From the NCBI RefSeq assembly GCF_020400655.1, contig NZ_JAINRC010000002.1:124001-188000 (forward strand): a stretch of 64,000 bases of DNA, written 5' to 3'. The translations under genes were made by a program, and so were the position numbers. Under the pieces are notes generated by a model. The model did not search any database and had not been told where the DNA came from. It worked only from the letters and a program-made list of their open reading frames with translations. Below are positions 17,258 to 26,094 of this stretch, one piece after another. Within the stretch, counting starts at the first letter, position 1. Each line of letters opens with the position of its first letter. The DNA comes from Streptomyces spinosus. GTDB lineage: Bacteria; Actinomycetota; Actinomycetes; Streptomycetales; Streptomycetaceae.

Positions 17258-18576
17258 GTGCGGACCCGGCCGAGGCACAGGACGCCGCCCCCCACCAGGA
17301 CGCGGCACGCTCGCGGCTCTCCGCGCGCGTGCTGGACGTCGACCCGCTGCTCGACGACCCACGGACGCGGATCGTGGTGTGCTGCGGCGCCGGCGGGGTC
17401 GGCAAGACGACGACCGCGGCCGCCCTCGGTCTCCGCGCGGCCGAGCGGGGCCGCAAGGTGGTCGTGCTGACCATCGACCCGGCCAAGCGGCTGGCCCAGT
17501 CGATGGGCATCGACTCCCTCGACAACGTGCCGCGCAGGGTGAAGGGCACGGAGGGCGACGGCGAGCTGCACGCCATGATGCTCGACATGAAGCGCACCTT
17601 CGACGAGGTCGTGGAGGCGCACGCGGACCGGGAGCGGGCCGCCGCGATCCTGGCGAACCCCTTCTACCAGTCGCTCTCGGCGGGCTTCGCGGGCACGCAG
17701 GAGTACATGGCGATGGAGAAGCTGGGCCAGCTGCGGGCCAAGGAGGAGTGGGACCTGATCGTGGTCGACACCCCGCCCTCCCGCTCGGCGCTGGACTTCC
17801 TGGACGCGCCCAAGCGGCTCGGCTCCTTCCTCGACGGCCGGCTCATCCGGCTGCTGACCGCCCCCGCCAAGCTGGGCGGGCGCGCGGGGATGGCCTTCCT
17901 CAACGTCGGCATGTCGATGATGACCGGCACGCTGGGCAAGCTGCTGGGCGGTCAGCTGCTGAAGGACGTGCAGACGTTCGTGGCCGCGATGGACACCACC
18001 TTCGGTGGCTTCCGTACGCGCGCGGACGCCACCTACAAGCTGCTCCAGGCGCCCGGCACGGCGTTCCTGGTGGTGGCGGCGCCGGAGCGGGACGCCCTGC
18101 GCGAGGCCGCGTACTTCGTGCAGCGGCTGGCCGCGGAGGACATGCCGCTGATGGGCCTGGTGCTCAACCGGGTCCATGGCAGCGGCGCCGGCGGACTGTC
18201 GGCCGAGCGGGCCCTCGCCGCCGCGGAAAATCTTGAGGACGCCCGCATTGTCGATCAGGGGGACGGGAAAGCTGGACTTCGTAACTCTCCCGACACATAC
18301 GGCAGTTCACGAACTCCCGCAGCCGCCGCTTCCGAGGAAGGCTCCCCCGCCGACACGGAGCGCTCTGTCGACCGGCTCACCGCGGGACTGCTGAGGCTGC
18401 ACGCCGACCGCATGCAGCTGCTCTCGCGTGAGCAGCGCACGCGTGACCGCTTCACCGCCCGTCACCCCGAGGTGGCGGTGGCGGAGGTACCGGCGCTGCC
18501 CGGTGACGTCCACGACCTCGCGGGCCTGCGCGACATCGGTGACCGCCTGGCGGCGGGGCGGCCGGAAGACACGTAA
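17254..18576 (+). CDS. ArsA-like ATPase (second of pair)
   Basis: This 440-residue ATPase has the P-loop CGAGGVGKTTTAAALGL (residues 46-62), a switch-I-like IDPAKRLAQSMGID and the switch II motif WDLIVVDTPPSRSALDFLD. A hydrophobic stretch (GGRAGMAFLNVGMSMMTGT) in the middle recalls the client-binding groove of GET3. The region near residues 330-375 (GDGKAGLRNSPDT to ADTERSV) is low-complexity and diverged from the rest, probably a linker. ATG 17254 overlaps the stop of the partner gene. Followed by wblA on the other strand. Confidence 0.87.
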   Translation: MSADPAEAQDAAPHQDAARSRLSARVLDVDPLLDDPRTRIVVCCGAGGVGKTTTAAALGLRAAERGRKVVVLTIDPAKRLAQSMGIDSLDNVPRRVKGTEGDGELHAMMLDMKRTFDEVVEAHADRERAAAILANPFYQSLSAGFAGTQEYMAMEKLGQLRAKEEWDLIVVDTPPSRSALDFLDAPKRLGSFLDGRLIRLLTAPAKLGGRAGMAFLNVGMSMMTGTLGKLLGGQLLKDVQTFVAAMDTTFGGFRTRADATYKLLQAPGTAFLVVAAPERDALREAAYFVQRLAAEDMPLMGLVLNRVHGSGAGGLSAERALAAAENLEDARIVDQGDGKAGLRNSPDTYGSSRTPAAAASEEGSPADTERSVDRLTAGLLRLHADRMQLLSREQRTRDRFTARHPEVAVAEVPALPGDVHDLAGLRDIGDRLAAGRPEDT

Positions 18577-18823
18577 GCCGAACGCACACGAACCAGGGGG
18601 CACGTGGCCGGACCACAGGACGCGGCAGACCAGGACGCCGCTCACCACTGGATGCCGCCCGTCACAGGCCGCGGCAGACCACAGGAACGGTGGTCACGCG
18701 CCGTCCCACGCGCCAGGCCCCGCGCACACGCGGAACACGCACGCGGAAGACGCAGGCGACGGCTGCTGCCCAGGGGGCGTGTACCCGCCGCAGGACCATG
18801 CGCCCCTCGCAGGACGGATGCCC

Positions 18824-19162
18824 TCAGCTCACCGCCGCGTAGTTCTCGTACACCTCGTCGTTGTCGAGGGGCACGATGCCCGCGCCCCGCTCGTACTCCG
18901 AGCGGGCGGTCTCCAGCAGTCTCCGCCAGGAGGTCACGGTGGGCCGGCGGCGCAGCAGTGCGCGGCGCTCACGCTCCGTCATGCCTCCCCACACGCCGAA
19001 CTCGACGCGGTTGTCCAGCGCATCCGCCAGGCACTCCGTGCGTACCGGGCATCCGGTGCACACCGCCTTGGCCCTGTTCTGCGCTGCTCCCTGAACGAAC
19101 AGTTCATCCGGATCGGTAGTGCGGCAGGCAGCCTGCGCACTCCAGTCGGTTACCCAGCCCAT
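18824..19162 (-). CDS. wblA: WhiB-like regulator WblA
   Basis: The 112-residue product is a WhiB-family iron-sulfur regulator. Cys13, Cys35, Cys38 and Cys44 bind a 4Fe-4S cluster (CTGCPVRTEC), followed by the GVWGGMTERERRAL turn and a basic segment. Length and the VYENYAAVS C-terminus agree with WblA, a global brake on antibiotic production and activator of sporulation that acts on sigma factor partners. An in-frame ATG further upstream exists, but the start at 19162 gives the known protein. GAGAGGA precedes it. A long upstream region separates it from the divergent PBP gene. Confidence 0.93.
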   Translation of the reverse strand: MGWVTDWSAQAACRTTDPDELFVQGAAQNRAKAVCTGCPVRTECLADALDNRVEFGVWGGMTERERRALLRRRPTVTSWRRLLETARSEYERGAGIVPLDNDEVYENYAAVS

Positions 19163-19653
19163 ACCGGCGCCGTCCTCTCCCGAATCGAGGCTCCCCCACG
19201 GCGGCAGCGGCATATTCACCGCCGCCAGTTGAGGACGTTACGGAAGGTGGGGACAGCGCAACACCCCCTGCGGGCCCAATCTTGAATGGCCCGAACGGAC
19301 TATGGGTAAGCGGCAGATCACCCGCGGGAGTGAGCTGGCGACATGCGCGACCATCCCGACAAAGCGGGACAGTGGTGGTGCGTCACATCGGGCGCCAGGT
19401 GACACACGAGGCGGAATCGGGCTCGCCCTTCTCAGGGAACGAGCCGTCCCTGGGAAGTCCGGGCCACGTCCGGAACGATTCGGGTTCGCCGGACGTATAG
19501 CTACGTGACCGCTCAGCTGTGACAGTTGAGAGCAGCTTAGGCCAAGGCCTGGGCGCGTGTCCGGCGAATGGGAACGCCGGCCCCCCGCGCTTTGCCGTGC
19601 CGTGATGCGGTCGCTCCTTCGGAACGCTCAACAGTACGGATTAGGCTGCCCCC
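19163..19653. promoter_or_regulatory. Long wblA / PBP intergenic region
   Basis: About 490 bases without a convincing gene separate wblA from the divergent penicillin-binding protein gene. The size suggests a long wblA leader or several operators, as is usual for developmental genes. I could not identify specific sites by eye; short frames inside have no supporting features. Confidence 0.5.
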
Positions 19654-21999
19654 ATGCCAAAGAAGCGCCCGGGCGGCGGTCTGTCGCCCATGCAGCAGGC
19701 CGCCAAGTTCCTCGGTGTCAGTGTGCTCGCCGGAGCCGTGATGGCGGGCATCGCGCTGCCCGCTGCCGGCGCGCTCGGCCTCGCGGCCAAGGGCTCGGTC
19801 CAGGGCTTCGACGAGATCCCGGCCAACCTGAAGAGCCCCCAGCTGAGCCAGCGCACGACGATCCTGGACAACCAGGGCAAACAGATCGCGACCGTCTACT
19901 CCCGCGACCGTACGGTGGTCGACCTGAAGGACATCTCGCCGTACATGCAGAAGGCGATCGTCGCGATCGAGGACTCGCGCTTCTACCAGCACGGCGCCGT
20001 CGACCTCAAGGGCGTCCTGCGCGCCCTGAACAAGAACGCGCAGGAGGGCGGGGTCGCCCAGGGCGCCTCCACGCTCACCCAGCAGCTGGTGAAGAACTAC
20101 TTCATCGAGGAGGCCGGCGACGACCCGACGAAGGTCGCCGAGGCCACCCAGCAGACCCTGGGCCGCAAGATCCGCGAGCTGAAGTACGCGATCCAGATCG
20201 AGGACAAGCTCGGCAAGAAGAAGATCCTCGAGAACTACCTGAACATCACCTTCTTCGGCGAGCAGGCCTACGGCGTCGAGGCCGCCTCCCAGCGCTACTT
20301 CTCCAAGCACGCCAAGGACCTCAACCTCCAGGAGTCGGCCCTGCTGGCCGGCATCGTGCAGTCCCCGAGCCGCTACGACCCGGTGAACGACGAAGCGGAG
20401 GCCACCAAGCGGCGCAACACCGTCCTGCAGCGCATGGCGGAGCTCGGCGACATCTCCCAGAAGGAGGCCGACCAGGCCAAGGAGAAGCCGCTCGGCCTGC
20501 ACACCAGCCGCCCCAAGAACGGCTGCATCACCGCGGCGAAGGGCGCCGGCTTCTTCTGTGACTACGTCCGCCAGGTCGTCCTCACCGACCCGGTCTTCGG
20601 CAAGACCAAGGAGGCCCGGGCCAAGCTCTGGAACCGGGGCGGCCTGACGATCCGTACGACGCTCGACCCGCAGGCCCAGCGGTCCGCGCAGGCGTCCATC
20701 AAGGACCACGTCTACAAGAGCGACGCCGTGGCGACCGCCGCGACCATCGTCGAGCCCGGCACCGGCAAGATCCTCGCCATGGGCCAGTCCCGCCCGTACG
20801 GCGTCAACGTCAAGGACGACGAGACGACGATCAACCTGTCCGTCAACGGGGACATGGGCGGCGGCGCCGGCTACCAGCCCGGCTCCACGTTCAAGCCGAT
20901 CGTCGCCGCGGCGGCCGTCGAGGGCGGCAAGCCCCCGACGCAGGAGTACTCCTCGCCGTACGAGATGACGTACCCGAGCCCGGTCTCCGCGTGCGACGGC
21001 AAGACCTGGCACGACGACCCGAACAAGCCCACCAAGCTGACCAACGAGAACGAGTCCGAGCACGGTCCGTACGCCATGAAGGAGGCGACCGCCAAGTCGG
21101 TCAACACCTACTACGTGCAGCTGATCAGCGACATCGGCATCTGCCCGGTCATCGACATGGCCAAGAAGATGGGCGTGCAGCGCGCGGACGGACGCCAGAT
21201 CCAGCAGGCCCCCTCCATCGCGCTCGGCACCCAGGAGATGTCCCCGCTGACGATGGCGAACGCCTACGCCACCTTCGCGTCGCGCGGGATGTACTGCACC
21301 CCCGTCGCCATCGAGTCGGTCACCAAGAAGGTCGGCAGCGAGCGGAAGTCCCTGCCGGTGCCGAAGTCGACCTGCTCGCGGGCGATGTCGGAGCAGACCG
21401 CCGACACGGTCAGCACCCTCCTGAAGGGCGTGGTCGAGGACGGCACGGGCCAGGAGGCCGGTCTCGGCAGCCGCCCGAGCGCGGGCAAGACCGGTACGAC
21501 GGACGAGCGCTTCGCGGCCTGGTTCGTCGGCTACACCCCGAACATGGCGGGCGCGGTCTGGGTCGGCGACCCCCAGCACAAGCGGAAGATGACCAACATC
21601 ACCATCGGCGGCGTCCCGCACGACAAGGTCTACGGCGGTGAGGTCCCGGGCCCGATCTGGCGCGACATGATGAGCGGCGCGCTGGAGGGCAAGCCCGTCG
21701 AGGACTTCCACCTGGTCGACATCCCCGACGACACCCACGAGGGTGATGATCCGGGAAAAGGCGACGGGGGGACGGAGGACGACAACAACCGGGCCACGAC
21801 GGGACGGCTGATCGGCGGACTGATCGGCGGCCCGACGGACGGGGGAGCGACGCACGGCACCACGGGTGACGCGACCGGCGGCACCCTCGGCGGCACGTTC
21901 CCGACCCCCACGATCTCCCTCCCCGGCAACTTCATCCAGGGCCAGGTGAACGGCGGGAACAACGGACACGGCCACGGAGGCGCGGGCGGACGGAGGTAG
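19654..21999 (+). CDS. Class A penicillin-binding protein
   Basis: The 781-residue bifunctional enzyme has a single N-terminal membrane helix (residues 15-45), a GT51 glycosyltransferase domain with catalytic Glu106 in AIEDSRFYQHG and QGASTLTQQLVKNYF, and a transpeptidase domain with Ser411 in PGSTFKP, the SVN motif in TAKSVNTYYVQL and KTGTT. It polymerises and cross-links peptidoglycan. The C-terminal 80 residues are a Gly/Thr/Pro-rich low-complexity tail ending in NNGHGHGGAGGRR, probably embedded in the wall. Divergent from wblA and followed by a strong hairpin. Confidence 0.95.
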   Translation: MPKKRPGGGLSPMQQAAKFLGVSVLAGAVMAGIALPAAGALGLAAKGSVQGFDEIPANLKSPQLSQRTTILDNQGKQIATVYSRDRTVVDLKDISPYMQKAIVAIEDSRFYQHGAVDLKGVLRALNKNAQEGGVAQGASTLTQQLVKNYFIEEAGDDPTKVAEATQQTLGRKIRELKYAIQIEDKLGKKKILENYLNITFFGEQAYGVEAASQRYFSKHAKDLNLQESALLAGIVQSPSRYDPVNDEAEATKRRNTVLQRMAELGDISQKEADQAKEKPLGLHTSRPKNGCITAAKGAGFFCDYVRQVVLTDPVFGKTKEARAKLWNRGGLTIRTTLDPQAQRSAQASIKDHVYKSDAVATAATIVEPGTGKILAMGQSRPYGVNVKDDETTINLSVNGDMGGGAGYQPGSTFKPIVAAAAVEGGKPPTQEYSSPYEMTYPSPVSACDGKTWHDDPNKPTKLTNENESEHGPYAMKEATAKSVNTYYVQLISDIGICPVIDMAKKMGVQRADGRQIQQAPSIALGTQEMSPLTMANAYATFASRGMYCTPVAIESVTKKVGSERKSLPVPKSTCSRAMSEQTADTVSTLLKGVVEDGTGQEAGLGSRPSAGKTGTTDERFAAWFVGYTPNMAGAVWVGDPQHKRKMTNITIGGVPHDKVYGGEVPGPIWRDMMSGALEGKPVEDFHLVDIPDDTHEGDDPGKGDGGTEDDNNRATTGRLIGGLIGGPTDGGATHGTTGDATGGTLGGTFPTPTISLPGNFIQGQVNGGNNGHGHGGAGGRR

Positions 22000-22016
22000 C
22001 CGCCGTCACCCCACGT

Positions 22017-22055
22017 CAGCGGGGCCGCACCCGTCGCCCGGGTGCGGCCCCGCTG
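22017..22055. terminator. Hairpin terminator after the PBP gene
   Basis: A perfect 16-bp stem (22017-22032 with 22040-22055) and a 7-base loop begin 17 bases after the PBP stop. It lies between convergent genes and may act in both directions. Confidence 0.8.
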
Positions 22056-22070
22056 TCGTACGCCGTACTA

Positions 22071-22185
22071 CCTGAAGCCGGACTGCCTGAAGCCGGACTG
22101 CCTGAAGCGGTACCGCCCTGAAGCCGTACTGACCCGAGGCCGTACTGCCCCGAAGCCGTACTGCCCCGAGGCCGTACTGCCCTGA
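22071..22185. repeat. 15/16-bp tandem repeat
   Basis: About seven and a half copies of a 15- to 16-base unit, CCTGAAGCCGGACTG drifting to CCCCGAAGCCGTACTG. The first copies are nearly identical, so the array looks recent. It lies between the PBP terminator and the 3' end of the YqeY gene. Confidence 0.85.
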
Positions 22186-22201
22186 CGTACGAGTCGGTCA
22201 C

Positions 22202-22669
22202 TCAGCCCTGAAGGAGCTTCTTCACCGCGGCGGCGACCCGCCCGCCCTCGGCCTGGCCGGCCACCTTCGGGTTCACGATCTTCATGACGGCGCCCATGGC
22301 CCGCGGCCCCTCGGCACCGGCCGCCTTCGCCTCCTCCACGGCCTCGGCGACGATCGTGTTCAGCTCCTCGTCGGACAGCTGCTTGGGCAGGTACCCGGCC
22401 AGCACCTCGCCCTCCGCCTTCTCCCGCTCGGCCTGCGCCGCACGGCCGCCCTGCGCGAAGGCCTCGGCGGCCTCACGGCGCTTCTTGGCCTCACGGGTGA
22501 TCACCTTCACCACCTCGTCGTCGGAGAGCTCACGCTTCTCCTTCCCCGCGACCTCCTCCTTGGTGATCGCGGCGAGCGTCAGCCGCAGGGTCGAGGAGCG
22601 GAGCTCGTCGCGCTCCTTGATCGCGGCATTGAGGTCGTCGTGCAGCTTCGACTTGAGCGTGGTGGTCAT
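22202..22669 (-). CDS. GatB/YqeY domain protein
   Basis: The 155-residue helical protein matches YqeY throughout: it begins SKLHDDLNAAIKERDELRSS, continues with DDEVVKVITREAKKRREA and ends with the small C-terminal domain GAVMKIVNPKVAGQAEGGRV found in the tail of GatB. It may contact tRNA or amidotransferase complexes, but the role is not established. It is divergent from the metallophosphoesterase, and its 3' flank holds the tandem repeat. Confidence 0.9.
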   Translation of the reverse strand: MTTTLKSKLHDDLNAAIKERDELRSSTLRLTLAAITKEEVAGKEKRELSDDEVVKVITREAKKRREAAEAFAQGGRAAQAEREKAEGEVLAGYLPKQLSDEELNTIVAEAVEEAKAAGAEGPRAMGAVMKIVNPKVAGQAEGGRVAAAVKKLLQG

Positions 22670-22762
22670 GGCCCGATTGTCGCAGGTGCACCGCCCGGCA
22701 CGCCCGCCGATTTACCGGGCGGCCGGTCTCACCGTGACCAACGCGTCTGACACGATGGGCAC

Positions 22763-23689
22763 ATGCGCGCGCGATACGGAATCCCCCTGGGAATCGTGGC
22801 GGCCGGCGCCGCCGGCCTGGTCTATGCGGCGGGCTTCGAGGCCCGTTCCTTCCGCCTCCGACGGGTCACCGTCCCCGTCCTGCCCCCGGGCATGCGCCCG
22901 CTGCGCGTGCTGCAGGTCTCCGACATCCACATGGTGAGCGGGCAGCGCAAGAAGCAGCGCTGGCTGCAGTCGCTGGCCGGATTGCGCCCCGACTTCGTGA
23001 TCAACACGGGCGACAACCTGTCGGACCCCGAGGGCGTCCCCGAGGTCCTGGACGCCCTGGGCCCGCTGATGGAGTTCCCGGGCGCGTACGTCTTCGGCTC
23101 CAACGACTACTACGGCCCCCGGCCCCGCAACCCCGCCCGCTACCTGCTGGAGAAGACGAGCGGCCGGCACGGCCTGAACGGCAACCCGCCGGTGGTCGGC
23201 GCGATCCACAATCCGTGGCAGGACCTGCGGGACGGCTTCGACGAGGCCGGCTGGCTGAACCTGACGAACACGCGGGGCGTCCTGAAGGTCGAGGGCGTCT
23301 CGATCGAGCTGACGGGCCTGGACGACCCGCACATCAAGCGTGACCGCTACGCCCAGGTGGCCGGCGGCCCGTCCGGCTCCTACGACTTCTCGCTCGGCGT
23401 GGTCCACGCGCCGTACCTGCGGGTCCTGGACGCGTTCACGGCGGACGCCTACCCCCTGATCCTGGCCGGCCACACCCACGGCGGCCAGCTGTGCATCCCC
23501 TTCTACGGCGCCCTGGTCACCAACTGCGACCTGGACACGGACCGCGTGAAGGGCCTCTCCACGCACACGGCGGAGGGCCACACCTCCTACCTCCACGTCT
23601 CGGCGGGCTGCGGCACCAGCCGCTACACCCCGGTCCGCTTCGCCTGCCCACCGGAGGCGACGCTGCTGACGTTGGTGGGGAGGGAGTAG
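22763..23689 (+). CDS. Metallophosphoesterase
   Basis: The 308-residue protein has all calcineurin-type phosphoesterase motifs: SDIHM (D-x-H), NTGDNLS (GDx), GSNDYY (GND-like) and AGHTHGGQ. A hydrophobic segment at residues 7-25 suggests a membrane anchor. This is the YkuE/YaeI-like branch, which hydrolyses phosphoesters such as lipid A or phosphodiester intermediates; the natural substrate here is unknown. The final motif and length are intact. Confidence 0.87.
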   Translation: MRARYGIPLGIVAAGAAGLVYAAGFEARSFRLRRVTVPVLPPGMRPLRVLQVSDIHMVSGQRKKQRWLQSLAGLRPDFVINTGDNLSDPEGVPEVLDALGPLMEFPGAYVFGSNDYYGPRPRNPARYLLEKTSGRHGLNGNPPVVGAIHNPWQDLRDGFDEAGWLNLTNTRGVLKVEGVSIELTGLDDPHIKRDRYAQVAGGPSGSYDFSLGVVHAPYLRVLDAFTADAYPLILAGHTHGGQLCIPFYGALVTNCDLDTDRVKGLSTHTAEGHTSYLHVSAGCGTSRYTPVRFACPPEATLLTLVGRE

Positions 23690-23917
23690 GGAGCCAAGGG
23701 GTCAGGCTGCTGCGGTCAGGGGCCGAGGAGCAAGGAGTAATAGGGAGGGACAAGGCCGGGGGACCGAGCGACAGGCGCCCGGAGCGGGCCCGCGCCCACA
23801 CGAACGCGCCCCTCACACGGCCCACCCCCTCACCCCCTCCCCCGCGCCTTCCCCCGCCCTCCCCCATACGGACGAGTCCGCATGGCCGCCCCCCTCCCCC
23901 GCTCCTAGCGTGAGGGC

Positions 23918-24676
23918 ATGACCGCCCCGATACCCAGGGAGATCCCGGACCTGCCCGCGGTCCCGGCCCCGCCCCTGCTGCTGCCCGCCCCGGTCCCGGC
24001 CACGGCGGTGGTGGCCCCGGTCCGCCGCCCCCGGGCCGCGGTGTTCCGCCTGGTCACCGCCGTGGCGGCGGCCGGCGGCGTCGCGCTGGAACTGCTGCTC
24101 GGCACCCCGGCCGACATCCTGAGCTACTTCAGCGTCCAGGCCGGCATCCTGCTGACCGTGGTGATGCTCCTGTCCGCGTCGAGAGCCTGGCGGGCCCGCC
24201 GCGCGCTCCCGTCGGCCGTGACAGGCGCCACGCTCCTCTACGTCCTGACCTCGGCCCTGGTCTACCACCTGCTCCTGGCCCACACGACGCCCCCGTTCTC
24301 CATGACCGGGGCGACGTCACCCCCGGAGCGCTGGCACGCCCAGTGGGCAGCGCTCCAGGTCCTCCACCTCGTGGTCCCGGTGGCGGCCCTGCTGGACTGG
24401 CTCCTGCTGACCCCCGCGGCCCGCCTGCACCTGCGCCAGACCGCGGCCTGGCTCCTCTACCCCCTGGCCTACCTGGTCTTCTCCCTCACCAGGCCCGCGT
24501 TCCTGCCGCCGGCCGGCCCGTCCCGGTACCTCTATCCGTTCCTGGACGTCGCGACCCACGGCTACCGCGGCACCCTGGCCAACGCCCTCCTCATCGGCCT
24601 CGCGATCTACGCCCTGGCCGTCCTCCTGGTCGCCTTGGACCACGCCCGCCCCACCCCGGTCCGCCACCCCGCCTGA
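23918..24676 (+). CDS. Pr6Pr family integral membrane protein
   Basis: A 252-residue protein with a Pro/Ala-rich N-terminus (1-35) and six predicted membrane helices from about residue 40 to 245. Segments such as AQWAALQVLHLVVPVAALLD and RYLYPFLDVATHGYRG match the Pr6Pr (FAR-17a/AIG1-like) group of actinobacterial membrane proteins. Function unknown; in eukaryotes relatives hydrolyse lipids with a Thr/His pair. It stands alone just upstream of tRNA-Pro. Confidence 0.8.
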   Translation: MTAPIPREIPDLPAVPAPPLLLPAPVPATAVVAPVRRPRAAVFRLVTAVAAAGGVALELLLGTPADILSYFSVQAGILLTVVMLLSASRAWRARRALPSAVTGATLLYVLTSALVYHLLLAHTTPPFSMTGATSPPERWHAQWAALQVLHLVVPVAALLDWLLLTPAARLHLRQTAAWLLYPLAYLVFSLTRPAFLPPAGPSRYLYPFLDVATHGYRGTLANALLIGLAIYALAVLLVALDHARPTPVRHPA

Positions 24677-24743
24677 AACCGGATTTCGTCTACAGCCACC
24701 AGTGGGCTAAAGTAAACGTCGTCGCCGCGGGAAGCAGCGACAC

Positions 24744-24817
24744 CGGGGTGTAGCGCAGCTTGGCAGCGCGCTTCGTTCGGGACGAAGAGGTCGTGGGTTC
24801 AAATCCCGCCACCCCGA
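24744..24817 (+). tRNA. tRNA-Pro (anticodon CGG)
   Basis: A complete cloverleaf of 74 bases: acceptor CGGGGTG pairing with CACCCCG, anticodon stem CTTCG/CGAAG around loop TTCGGGA (anticodon CGG, reading CCG), T arm GTGGGTTCAAATCCCGC and discriminator A. CCA is not encoded. The 3' half from the anticodon loop onward (24776) is the integration site of the neighbouring element, which restores it on insertion. Confidence 0.97.
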
Positions 24818-24822
24818 CAGCC
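24776..24822 (+). repeat. Left attachment site (in tRNA-Pro)
   Basis: 47 bases from the anticodon loop to five bases past the tRNA end are identical to 31386-31432. Similarity continues for about 13 more bases with one insertion. This is the classical core of a tRNA-targeting tyrosine integrase. Confidence 0.93.
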
Positions 24823-24833
24823 AAGTAGCAGGT

Positions 24834-24868
24834 CAGAGGGCCCTTACCGTTTCGGTGAGGGCCCTCTG
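24834..24868. terminator. Terminator after tRNA-Pro / integrase
   Basis: A 15-bp stem (24834-24848 with 24854-24868, one G-T pair) and a 5-base loop, between the tRNA and the end of the oppositely oriented integrase. It probably works both ways. Confidence 0.8.
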
Positions 24869-24875
24869 GCTTTGC

Positions 24876-24900
24876 TGCGTGTCTATCTGCGTGACTATCG
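24876..24900 (+). repeat. Left arm-type repeat
   Basis: TGCGTGTCTATCTGCGTGAC matches 31268-31287 at 19 of 20 bases, in the same orientation. Placement just inside each attachment site fits integrase arm-binding sites. Confidence 0.65.
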
Positions 24901-24912
24901 ATTTCCGAGTGT

Positions 24913-26094
24913 CTACGAGCGTCGCGGGTCGGCGCCGAAGATCCCGTCCATGACCACCGCACCGGTCTGGATCACGGGCCGGATCTGCTTCCGGTAGACC
25001 TCCTCCGTCACGGCGGTCCCGGAGTGGCCGACGAGCCGGGAGATCTCTTCCAGCGGGACTCCCCGGTCGGAGAGCAGGGATACGAAGCTGTGCCGTAGCT
25101 CCCTCGGAGTCCACTCGTCGGCGTTGATCCCGTCGATGCCCCTGAGCGCCTGGCGGAAGGCACGGCGGACATTGGCAGCGTCGAGAGGCTTGCCCACGGC
25201 CGACGAGAAGACAAGACCGTGTTCCTCCCACTTGTCCTCAGCTGCGAGCCGATCCCAGCCCTGATCTTCGAACTGCTGCCAAAGGGCCTCGACGCAGCGC
25301 GCCGGCAGAGCGAGCGTGCGCCGGGACTTCTTGGTCTTGGTGTCTCCGCTCCGCCGTACCGAGCGCCAGACGGCGATGTGCGGAGGCTGCGGCGGGTCCA
25401 GATCCCGGCGGCCCTTCAGGAAGACGTGGTCCCAGGTGAGGGCCCGCAGTTCTTCCGTGCGGGCACCGGTCAGAAGCGCGACGACGATGTACGCGTACAT
25501 CGAAGTCCCTTCGGCGCCCTTGAGTACGGCCTCAGCCTGGGCGAAAGTGAGCGCCTTGGACGGGCGCCCGGCCTGCCCCTGCGGCACTGAGCACAACTCG
25601 ACGACATTCCGCTTCACCTTGTCCCGCGCCATGGCCCGCTTGACCGCGCGGTTGAGGCAGGAGTGGATTCCCTGGAGCGTGCGCGTGCTGAGCGTCTTCG
25701 CTTTGGTGGCCAGCCAGCGATCTACGTCCTCCGCGCTCAGATCGCGAAGCTTTCGCGCGCCGAGCGACGGAATCACGTGCTTCTGACTCAGAAGCGTGAC
25801 GGTCTCAACGGTGCGGAGGTCGAGGCCCGCCAACCCGTACTCCAGCCAGTCCGTCACGGCGTCCTTGACCGTGTAGTTGGTGGGCGCGATGGCGAGACCG
25901 TCTTCGTGGTCCCGCAGCACTTCCTTGCGCGCCAGATCGGACCACAAGTCAGGCGCACTGCACGCGCCAGACGCCGATAGTCGCAGGTAGGAGACCCAAC
26001 TCCTCAGACAGTTGGAAAGCGTGTTGGCATCGGGGTTGGGCAACGCCCAACGGAGGACCCTCGATGCGTGATCAGCTTGGGTGGTGGAGACCAT
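24913..26094 (-). CDS. Tyrosine integrase of the tRNA-Pro element
   Basis: The C-terminal 180 residues are a tyrosine recombinase catalytic domain with its residues visible: Arg in LLTGARTEELRAL, H-x-x-R in PRELRHSFVSLL, His in LVGHSGTAV and the nucleophile Tyr in EEVYRKQ. Before it lies the SAM-like core-binding domain (YTVKDAVTDWLEYGL onward). The very N-terminus does not look like the arm-binding AP2-like domain of related integrases, and the start is unclear because the frame runs into the divergent gene at 26081; 26094 is a guess. Either the N-terminus is truncated or rearranged, which would make the element immobile, or it is simply diverged. Confidence 0.87.
   Translation of the reverse strand: MVSTTQADHASRVLRWALPNPDANTLSNCLRSWVSYLRLSASGACSAPDLWSDLARKEVLRDHEDGLAIAPTNYTVKDAVTDWLEYGLAGLDLRTVETVTLLSQKHVIPSLGARKLRDLSAEDVDRWLATKAKTLSTRTLQGIHSCLNRAVKRAMARDKVKRNVVELCSVPQGQAGRPSKALTFAQAEAVLKGAEGTSMYAYIVVALLTGARTEELRALTWDHVFLKGRRDLDPPQPPHIAVWRSVRRSGDTKTKKSRRTLALPARCVEALWQQFEDQGWDRLAAEDKWEEHGLVFSSAVGKPLDAANVRRAFRQALRGIDGINADEWTPRELRHSFVSLLSDRGVPLEEISRLVGHSGTAVTEEVYRKQIRPVIQTGAVVMDGIFGADPRRS

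Noticed and set aside
16280..18576. Arsenite efflux ATPase operon
   Set aside because: The two ATPases lack ArsA metal-binding cysteines and lie far from the ars cluster, with no ArsB gene.
22071..22185. CRISPR array
   Set aside because: Units are contiguous with no spacers, and no cas genes are in the window.
22016..22201. Small minus-strand frame rich in SPASG-type repeats
   Set aside because: It is only the translation of the terminator and the 15-bp DNA tandem repeat, without a ribosome binding site or a start that fits.
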